Below are positions 34,510 through 39,989 of a stretch of 39,989 bases of DNA, piece by piece. This DNA is from Streptomyces sp. ISL-94 (GTDB taxonomy: Bacteria; Actinomycetota; Actinomycetes; Streptomycetales; Streptomycetaceae), in assembly GCF_018614075.1 (NCBI RefSeq), contig NZ_JAGGOZ010000049.1:1-39989 (forward strand), given 5' to 3'. The stretch's first letter is position 1. Each line of letters opens with the position of its first letter. Under the pieces are notes generated by a model. It did not search any database, was not told the DNA's origin, and was given only the letters and a program-made list of their open reading frames with translations. Made by a program: the position numbers and the translations under genes.

Positions 34510-36093
34510 TCAGCCCTTGCTGATCTCCCAGAAGCGGAAGACCGTGGAGGAGTCCAGGGACCACTGGAGGCCGGTCACGTTCTGGCGGGTGACGGCGTAC
34601 TGCTTGCCCTGCCAGAGCGGGAGGATCGGGATCTCCTCGGCGACGATTTCCTGGAGCCGGCTGTAGTCGGGGTTGGTCGCGGTGCGGTCGGACTTCGCGG
34701 AGGTCGACGGGATGATGGTCCCGGTGATCTCCTTGTTGTCGTAGTTGTTGTGGAGGACGTTGTCCGGGCCGAAGAACGGCTGGGTGAAGTTGTCGGCGTC
34801 GGGGTAGTCCGGCACCCAGCCCTTCACGTAGACGCCGTACTTGCCTTCCTGGATGTCCTTCTCGTACTGCTCGAACTCGACGGACTTCATGTCGGCTTCG
34901 AAGAGGCCGCTGTCGTTGAGCTGCTTGGCGATGACCTGGAACTGCTGGTCGGTGGAGGGGCCGTAGCGGGACGGGGTGGAGTACAGGGTCAACTTGATCT
35001 TGCCGTTGATGCCTGCGGCCTTGAGGAGGGCCTTGGCCTTCTCGGGCTGCGGGCTGCCGCCGTAGCGGTCGAAGAACGGGGTGGTGTGTCCGGCGATGCC
35101 GGCCGGGACGATGGAGTAGAGCGGGGACGCGGTGCCGGCGTACACGTCCTTGACGAGCGCTTCGCGGTCGACGAGGTAGGCGATGGCCTTGCGGACGGGG
35201 AGCTTGCCGACGACCGGGTCGTTGACGTTGAAGACGAGGTGTTCGACCTCGGCGCCGGTGCCCTGGACGACGTCGACCTTGTTGTCGCCGGTCTCGGCGG
35301 CGGCGAGGCCGGCGATGTCCTTGGCGGCCAGGCCGCGGAAGGCGAAGTCGACGTCCCCGTTCTCCAGGACCGTCTTGAGGGCGGCCTGGTCGCCGTTGAA
35401 GAACTTCAGCGTCACGCCGTTGTTCTTGGCCTTGGCCTTGCCGCTGTAGGAGTCGTTGACCGAGAAGCTTGCGCTCTTCTCGCTGAACGAGTCGAGCTTG
35501 TAGACGCCGGAGCCGACGGCCTTGTTGTCCGTGCGGAGCTTGTCCGCCGGGTACTCGCGGCGGTCGACGATGGCGCCCGCGCCGGACGCGATCTTGCTGG
35601 GGAAGGTCGCGTCGGGCGTCTTGAGGCGGAAGACGACGGTCTTGTCGTCGGGGGCGTCGATGCCGGCGATCGACGCGAGCATGACGGCGGGGCCGTTGTC
35701 GTCGTTGATCTTCAGCGTGCGGTCGAAGGAGTACTTGACGTCCTGCGCGGTGAGGGCGTGGCCGTTGCTGAACTTCAGGCCGGTGCGCAGGACGCACTTG
35801 TAGACCTTGCTGTCGCTGCCCTCGAAGCCGCAGGACTGCGCGGCGTCGGGCTCGGGCGTGGTGCCGCCCTTGGGGAAGCTCAGCAGCGACTGGAAGACGT
35901 TGTTGAAGAGCAGCCAGGAGCCGGGGTCGTAGCCCGAGGCCGGGTCGGTGGACTTCACCTTGTCGGATATCCCCATGACCACGCCCTTGCCGTTGCCGGC
36001 GTTGGAGCCATCGGTCGAGCCGCAACCGCTGAGCAGCGCGGCGGCAGTGGCTGCGCCGAGCGGGGCCGCCAGCCACTGGTTACGTCGTATCAC
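34510..36093 (-). CDS. Peptide ABC transporter substrate-binding lipoprotein (SBP_bac_5)
   Basis: A 527-residue extracytoplasmic solute-binding protein of the OppA/DppA family. The signal MIRRNQWLAAPLGAATAAAL ends in the lipobox LSGC (Cys24). Family segments include LRTGLKFSNGHALTAQDVKY, VRKAIAYLVDREALVKDV and the C-terminal PILPLWQGKQYAV. I chose the GTG at 36093, eight bases after AAGGA. A GTG at 36108 has no site. No permease or ATPase gene is present. It follows a paralogue by 71 bases and ends at a terminator. Confidence 0.9.
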   Translation of the reverse strand: MIRRNQWLAAPLGAATAAALLSGCGSTDGSNAGNGKGVVMGISDKVKSTDPASGYDPGSWLLFNNVFQSLLSFPKGGTTPEPDAAQSCGFEGSDSKVYKCVLRTGLKFSNGHALTAQDVKYSFDRTLKINDDNGPAVMLASIAGIDAPDDKTVVFRLKTPDATFPSKIASGAGAIVDRREYPADKLRTDNKAVGSGVYKLDSFSEKSASFSVNDSYSGKAKAKNNGVTLKFFNGDQAALKTVLENGDVDFAFRGLAAKDIAGLAAAETGDNKVDVVQGTGAEVEHLVFNVNDPVVGKLPVRKAIAYLVDREALVKDVYAGTASPLYSIVPAGIAGHTTPFFDRYGGSPQPEKAKALLKAAGINGKIKLTLYSTPSRYGPSTDQQFQVIAKQLNDSGLFEADMKSVEFEQYEKDIQEGKYGVYVKGWVPDYPDADNFTQPFFGPDNVLHNNYDNKEITGTIIPSTSAKSDRTATNPDYSRLQEIVAEEIPILPLWQGKQYAVTRQNVTGLQWSLDSSTVFRFWEISKG

Positions 36094-36164
36094 GCGAACG
36101 TCCTTCACAGTCGAACTGTTTCGTTGCTCCGGCCTGCGGGATCCGCTGCCGGTTGTTGCCGGTC

Positions 36165-37769
36165 TCAGCCGCCGGCACCCCGGCCGAGCTCCCACAGCTG
36201 GAGGTCGGAGATGGCGTTGACCGACCACTCCACTCCGGTGATCCCGTCGCGTGCGGCGACGTACTGCTTGCCCTGCCACAGGGGCAGGACGGGCACGTCC
36301 TCGGCGACGATGTCCTGCATCTCCGTGATCGCGGGGACGGCGACGCTGCGGTCGGCGGCGCGCCGGGATTCGGGGATGAGCCGGGTGCGCACCACGCTGT
36401 TGGCGTAGGGCGTGCCCAGGAAGTTGTCCTGCTCCAGGAACGGGGCGAGGAAGTTGTCGGCGTCCGGGAAGTCGGGGAACCAGCCGAGCCCGTAGGCGGC
36501 GTGGTCGCCGTTCTTCTGCGCGGGGCGGAAGTCGGCCCATTCGCTGCCCTGGACGGTGATGTCGAACAGCTGCGTGGAGTTCAGCTGGCTCTTGAGGGCC
36601 TCGAACTCGGCGGCCGTGCCGTCGCCGTAGTGGTCGGACGTGTAGTTCAGGGTGAGCTTGACCGGGGTCTTGATCCCGGCGTCCTTCAGCAGGGTGGCGG
36701 CCTTGGCGGTGTTGGCCTCGCCGTACTTGCTGAAGAAGGAGTTGACGTGGCCGGTCATGGTGGTGGGGACCAGCGAGTAGAGCGGCTGCGCGGACTTGCC
36801 GTAGACCTTGGAGATGAGCGCGTTGCGGTCGACGGCGGCGGCGAGGGCCTGGCGTACGGCCTTGTCCTTGACGACCGGGGCCTCGGTGTTGAAGCCGAGG
36901 TAGCGGATTTCCAGGCCGGGCATCGGGACGAGCTTGACGCCCTTGGGGGGTCGGGTGGAGAGCTCGGTGATCTGGGCGGGCGAGAGGGTGCGGGAGACCA
37001 TGTGGATGGACCCGTCGGTCAGCGCCTTGCCCATGGCCGCGGAGTCGGCGTAGGTGCGCAGTTCGACCTTGTCGTTGCGGAGCTTGAGGTCGCCCTGGTA
37101 GTTCGGGTTCTCGCTGAAGACGGCGCGGACGAGCTGGTTGTCCTTGACCTCGGCCTTCATCGTGTAGGGGCCGGAGCCGTCCACGGCGAAGCCCTCGCGG
37201 AGCTTCTTGGCGTCGTAGTTCTTCTCGCTGACGATGCCGGCGGCGGGGGTGGAGAGCTTGAGCGGGAAGGTCGCGTCGGGGGCCTTCAGGTGGAAGACGA
37301 CGGTGTCGGCGGCCTTGACCTCGACGTTGTCGACGGTGGAGAGCAGCGAGGACGGGCCGTTCTCGTCCTTGATGGCGAGGACGCGGTCGATGGAGAACTT
37401 GACGTCCTTGGCGGTGAGCGGGTCGCCGCTCGCGAACTTCAGCCCGGGGCGCAGGGTGCAGCGGTAGCTCTCGTTGCCGGTGTCCGTGAAGCGGCAGTCG
37501 GAGGCCGCTTCGGGGACGGGCCGGCCGCCGCCGCGCGGGGTGTGCATCAGCGTCTGGACGGTCTGGCGCAGGACGTTCCAGGCTCCGGCGTCGTAGGCGT
37601 GGGCCGGGTCGAACGGGGCGGGGGCGGCATCGGCGGCCTCGAACCGGTCGGTGGTGCCGACGACGATCGCTCCGGATCCTGCTCCTCCGCCGCTCGCGCT
37701 GCCGCATGCGGCCAGCGTGGGGGTGAGCAGTCCGGCCGCGGCCGTCAGCACCATGGTCTTGCGGTTCAT
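36165..37769 (-). CDS. Peptide ABC transporter substrate-binding lipoprotein, paralogue
   Basis: A 534-residue SBP_bac_5 lipoprotein. The signal peptide MNRKTMVLTAAAGLLTPTLA ends at Cys22. It shares a plain relationship with the next gene: LRPGLKFASGDPLTAKDVKF, KAPDATFPLKLSTPAAGI, FPDFPDADNFLAPF and PVLPLWQGKQYVA line up with the neighbour throughout. The pair arose by tandem duplication and then diverged. GGGAG precedes the ATG. Like its neighbour it has no transporter genes alongside, so it must serve a permease encoded elsewhere or act in another way. Confidence 0.9.
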   Translation of the reverse strand: MNRKTMVLTAAAGLLTPTLAACGSASGGGAGSGAIVVGTTDRFEAADAAPAPFDPAHAYDAGAWNVLRQTVQTLMHTPRGGGRPVPEAASDCRFTDTGNESYRCTLRPGLKFASGDPLTAKDVKFSIDRVLAIKDENGPSSLLSTVDNVEVKAADTVVFHLKAPDATFPLKLSTPAAGIVSEKNYDAKKLREGFAVDGSGPYTMKAEVKDNQLVRAVFSENPNYQGDLKLRNDKVELRTYADSAAMGKALTDGSIHMVSRTLSPAQITELSTRPPKGVKLVPMPGLEIRYLGFNTEAPVVKDKAVRQALAAAVDRNALISKVYGKSAQPLYSLVPTTMTGHVNSFFSKYGEANTAKAATLLKDAGIKTPVKLTLNYTSDHYGDGTAAEFEALKSQLNSTQLFDITVQGSEWADFRPAQKNGDHAAYGLGWFPDFPDADNFLAPFLEQDNFLGTPYANSVVRTRLIPESRRAADRSVAVPAITEMQDIVAEDVPVLPLWQGKQYVAARDGITGVEWSVNAISDLQLWELGRGAGG

Positions 37770-38250
37770 GCTGGAAGTACTCCCTGTAACCGGCTCTTGC
37801 TCAAAGCGGCGTAAAGGGCACTTCGCGGCGGTCGCCCGTTCAGGGCGGAACGATCGGGCCGGTGGTGTGACGATCGGTCCACGCGGTCCCGGCGCAGGGG
37901 TGTGCGTCCGGGACGGCAGAGGTGCGGCGATGTGCCCGCATTGACAGTAGTGGTCCGGGACGGGATGGCTGGAACTGGCCGGACTTGGGGTGTATTCACA
38001 CCGTGATGGGAGCGGACTGACTGTCCATGTGGGGCTGTGCCCAGATTCGGTCAGGAGCTGATCAATGCGGACACAAGGGAAGCCGTCGAAGCCCTGGGAC
38101 AGGCCCGTCGGGCGTGTGGCGCGTGACTAAGGTCACCCTGGGACAACTGCCCCGAGGGGGATGGAATTTCAGCCTCCGGGGCGTGCGGCGGAAGATCCTT
38201 CGAAGGAGCGTGGCCCTGCCGGGATGCTGTTCGGTACGGAGCGTGTGCGT
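37770..38250. other. 481-base intergenic region
   Basis: Between the HAD phosphatase stop and the start of the solute-binding pair. It holds the CRP-like site (38123-38136) and the perfect palindrome TCCTTCGAAGGA (38196-38207). I see no credible gene; a 77-codon frame at 37766-37999 lacks a ribosome site and family resemblance. The promoter of the solute-binding pair must lie here, but I cannot place it with confidence. Confidence 0.6.
38123..38136. promoter_or_regulatory. CRP-family binding site candidate
   Basis: GTGACTAAGGTCAC fits GTG-N6-GNCAC, reported for Streptomyces Crp, and GTGA-N6-TCAC of CRP/FNR proteins, with a perfect 5-bp dyad. It lies about 350 bases upstream of the peptide-binding pair, rather far for direct control, so the call is tentative. 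Confidence 0.4.
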
Positions 38251-38952
38251 TCAGTTCAGCGGAGTGATGAGGGAGCGCAGGAACGCCAGGTCCACGTCCT
38301 CCAGCGAGCGGACGACCGTACGGCCGGGCGCGGCGGCGATCACGCCGACCGAGGGGACGGCCACGACCCGGCAGCCGGCGGCCTCGGCGGCGGCGACACC
38401 CGTGGCGGTGTCCTCGATGACGGCGCAGCGCGAGGGGTGCGCCCCGAGGGTCTGGGCGGCGAGCAGGTAGGGGTCGGGGTGCGGCTTGGTGCGCGCCACC
38501 TCGTCACCGGCGACGGTCATGGTGAAGCGGTCGCGGCCGAGGGTGAGCAGGACCCGGTCGATGACCCGGCGGTGCGAGGCGGAGACGAGGGCGGTGGGCA
38601 CGTTGTGCCGGGCCAGCTCGCTCAGCAGCCGCTCGGCGCCGGGCATGAGCGGCACCTGGTCGGCGATGCGCGCCTCGAAGCGCTCGTTCAGCAGGACGCT
38701 GAGCTCGGCGAGGGTGATCGCGGCGCCGGTGGACGCGATCAGGAAGGCCGCGCTGCGGCTCATGGGGCCGCCGACGACGATGTCGCGCCAGGACTCCTCG
38801 AGCCGGTGGCCCAGCTCCTGGAAGATCTCGGACTCGATCTCCCACCAGAAGCCCTCGGTGTCGACGAGGGTGCCGTCCATGTCGAGCAGTACCGCCTGCA
38901 GGGCGTGCCCGTCTGCCGTACGGGTGACGGGGACGGGAACAGTGCTCGTCAT
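38251..38952 (-). CDS. HAD-family hydrolase (beta-phosphoglucomutase/phosphatase-like)
   Basis: A 233-residue HAD phosphatase. Motif I is LLDMDGTLVDTE (nucleophile Asp24, acid Asp26), the helical cap follows, motif II is TALVSAS, the motif III lysine is in ARTKPHPDPYL and motif IV is VIEDTATGVAAAEAAG. This matches the subfamily of sugar-phosphate phosphatases and beta-phosphoglucomutases. The substrate is unknown. GAGAGG precedes the ATG at 38952. It follows metH but beyond a strong hairpin, so the two are probably separate transcripts. Confidence 0.9.
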   Translation of the reverse strand: MTSTVPVPVTRTADGHALQAVLLDMDGTLVDTEGFWWEIESEIFQELGHRLEESWRDIVVGGPMSRSAAFLIASTGAAITLAELSVLLNERFEARIADQVPLMPGAERLLSELARHNVPTALVSASHRRVIDRVLLTLGRDRFTMTVAGDEVARTKPHPDPYLLAAQTLGAHPSRCAVIEDTATGVAAAEAAGCRVVAVPSVGVIAAAPGRTVVRSLEDVDLAFLRSLITPLN

Positions 38953-38980
38953 GGGCGCACACCTCTCAGTAGGGACGAGA

Positions 38981-39033
38981 AGGCCGGTCACCTCTTCCCC
39001 ATGGGCATCCCCCGGGGAACAGGCGACCGGCCT
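38981..39033 (-). terminator. Hairpin terminator of metH
   Basis: Arms of 20 bases (38981-39000 and 39014-39033) pair with two mismatches around a 13-base loop, 32 bases past the metH stop. The outermost nine pairs, AGGCCGGTC with GACCGGCCT, are perfect. Confidence 0.85.
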
Positions 39034-39065
39034 GTATGGGACCGACAAGTGTACGTCGGCGGAGC

Positions 39066-39989
39066 TCAGCGTGCGTTGAAATACTTCGCTTCGGGGTGGT
39101 GGATGACGATGGCGTCGGTGGACTGCTCGGGGTGGAGCTGGAACTCCTCCGAGAGGTGGACGCCGATGCGCTCCGGCCGCAGGAGGTCGGCGATCTTGGC
39201 GCGGTCCTCCAGGTCGGGGCAGGCCCCGTAGCCGAGGGAGAAGCGGGCGCCGCGGTACTTGAGGTCGAACATGTCCTCGACCTTGGCCGGGTCCTCGCCG
39301 CCGAATCCGAGCTCGGCGCGGACGCGGGCGTGCCAGTACTCGGCCATGGCCTCGGCGAGCTGGACGGACAGGCCGTGCAGCTCCAGGTACTCGCGGTAGG
39401 AGTCGGACTCGAACAGCTTGGCCGTTGCCTCGCCGATGCGGCTGCCCACGGTGACGACCTGGAGGCCGACGATGTCGGTCTCGCCCGACTCCTCCGGGCG
39501 GAAGAAGTCCGCGAGGCACAGGCGGCGGCCGCGCTGCTGGCGGGGGAAGGTGAAGCGCGTGCGCTCGGAGCCGTTCTCGCCCAGGATGATGAGGTCGTCG
39601 CCCTTGGAGACGCAGGGGAAGTAGCCGTAGACCACGGCCGCCTCCAGGAGGTTCTCCGTGTGCAGCTTGTCGAGGAGGCCGCGCAGGCGCGGACGGCCCT
39701 CGCTCTCGACGAGCTCCTCGTACGTGGCGCCGCCGGCGCGGGCCTGCTTGAGGCCCCACTGCCCCTTGAAGAGCGCGTTCTCGTCGAGCCAGGAGGCGTA
39801 GTCCTTGAGCGGGATGCCCTTGACCACGCGGGTGCCCCAGAACGGCGGGGTGGGGACCGGGTTGTCGACGGCCACGTCGGAGCGGCCGCCGGGCTCCTCC
39901 GGCTCCTCGACCTGGAGGAGCGGCGTGTCCCTCTTGGCGACGCGGCGCTGCTTGAGCTCGGGCAGGGAGGCTCCGGGGACGCCGCGCTT
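39066..39989 (-). CDS. metH: Cobalamin-dependent methionine synthase MetH, C-terminal part
   Basis: The last 307 codons of MetH; the frame continues out of the window. This part is the activation domain that binds S-adenosylmethionine for reductive reactivation of the cobalamin. It shows TPPFWGTRVVKG, LFKGQWGLKQARA, EAAVVYGYFPCV, TRFTFPRQQRGRRLCLADFF, FSLGYGACPDL and the C-terminal HPEAKYFNAR. The upstream residues (LPELKQRRVAKRDTPLLQVE) are the linker from the B12-binding domain. The enzyme makes methionine from homocysteine and methyl-tetrahydrofolate. Regulatory elements of the gene would lie outside the window. Confidence 0.95.
   Translation of the reverse strand, partial: KRGVPGASLPELKQRRVAKRDTPLLQVEEPEEPGGRSDVAVDNPVPTPPFWGTRVVKGIPLKDYASWLDENALFKGQWGLKQARAGGATYEELVESEGRPRLRGLLDKLHTENLLEAAVVYGYFPCVSKGDDLIILGENGSERTRFTFPRQQRGRRLCLADFFRPEESGETDIVGLQVVTVGSRIGEATAKLFESDSYREYLELHGLSVQLAEAMAEYWHARVRAELGFGGEDPAKVEDMFDLKYRGARFSLGYGACPDLEDRAKIADLLRPERIGVHLSEEFQLHPEQSTDAIVIHHPEAKYFNAR

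Noticed and set aside
34510..37707. 1065-codon frame spanning both solute-binding protein genes
   Set aside because: Only the part below about 36.1 kb is coding. The upstream part is a frame shadow of the second solute-binding protein, whose own frame has a signal peptide and full family similarity.
37766..37999. 77-codon minus-strand frame upstream of the solute-binding pair
   Set aside because: No ribosome site, no recognisable composition or motif, and it overlaps the start of the real gene.
38161..39231. 356-codon plus-strand frame
   Set aside because: It is antisense to the HAD phosphatase and the end of metH and has a Gly/Glu/Val/Asp-rich shadow composition.

Overview
The window is very GC-rich, with strong codon bias, GTG/TTG starts and several apparently leaderless genes. 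It carries a complete Pup-proteasome locus together with Tat translocase genes, so it comes from an actinobacterium, almost certainly a Streptomyces chromosome. The gene order (pafA, an MFS/LacI pair, prcA, prcB, an endonuclease VII-like gene, pup, dop, arc, then metH further on) looks, from memory, like the corresponding core region of S. coelicolor. No tRNA, rRNA, CRISPR array, insertion sequence or prophage was seen.

Layout. 1-4.8 kb: a LysR regulator divergent from a TDT-family transporter, then a small operon of an XRE-cupin regulator and a cytosolic metal/cobalamin-receptor-like protein, divergent from a 5'-3' exonuclease. 4.7-6.2 kb: a siderophore-interacting protein behind an iron box, then a non-coding array of GC-rich repeats. 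6.2-9.5 kb: a secreted serine hydrolase, an RluA-type pseudouridine synthase and a TetR regulator. 9.5-20.4 kb (minus strand): helY, a diacylglycerol kinase-like gene, tatC, tatA, two small proteins, pafC, pafB, two FKBP-type isomerases and pafA. 20.5-22.9 kb: an MFS exporter and a LacI regulator, divergent around a double TACGTA operator. 22.9-29.1 kb (minus strand): prcA, prcB, an HNH endonuclease, pup, dop and arc. 29.4-34.4 kb: a ferredoxin, an exported protein, trmI, an M50 protease with CBS domains, a RecB-family nuclease and an orphan NarL-type response regulator. 34.5-40 kb: two tandem peptide-binding lipoproteins, a HAD phosphatase and the 3' end of metH.

How the genes work together. 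Dop deamidates Pup-GGQ, PafA ligates it to substrates, ARC unfolds them and PrcAB degrades them. PafB and PafC are WYL regulators known in mycobacteria to activate the LexA-independent DNA-damage response. The most interesting observation is that three promoters in this window fit the PafBC/RecA-NDp motif (TGTCR, 11 bases, TAnnnT) with exact spacing. They lie in front of helY, in front of the RecB-family nuclease, where the fit is nearly perfect and the gene leaderless, and in front of pup, where the motif is interwoven with a perfect 10-bp inverted repeat. With the HNH nuclease translationally coupled to prcB, this suggests a local circuit joining DNA repair and protein turnover. That circuit is inference and needs testing.
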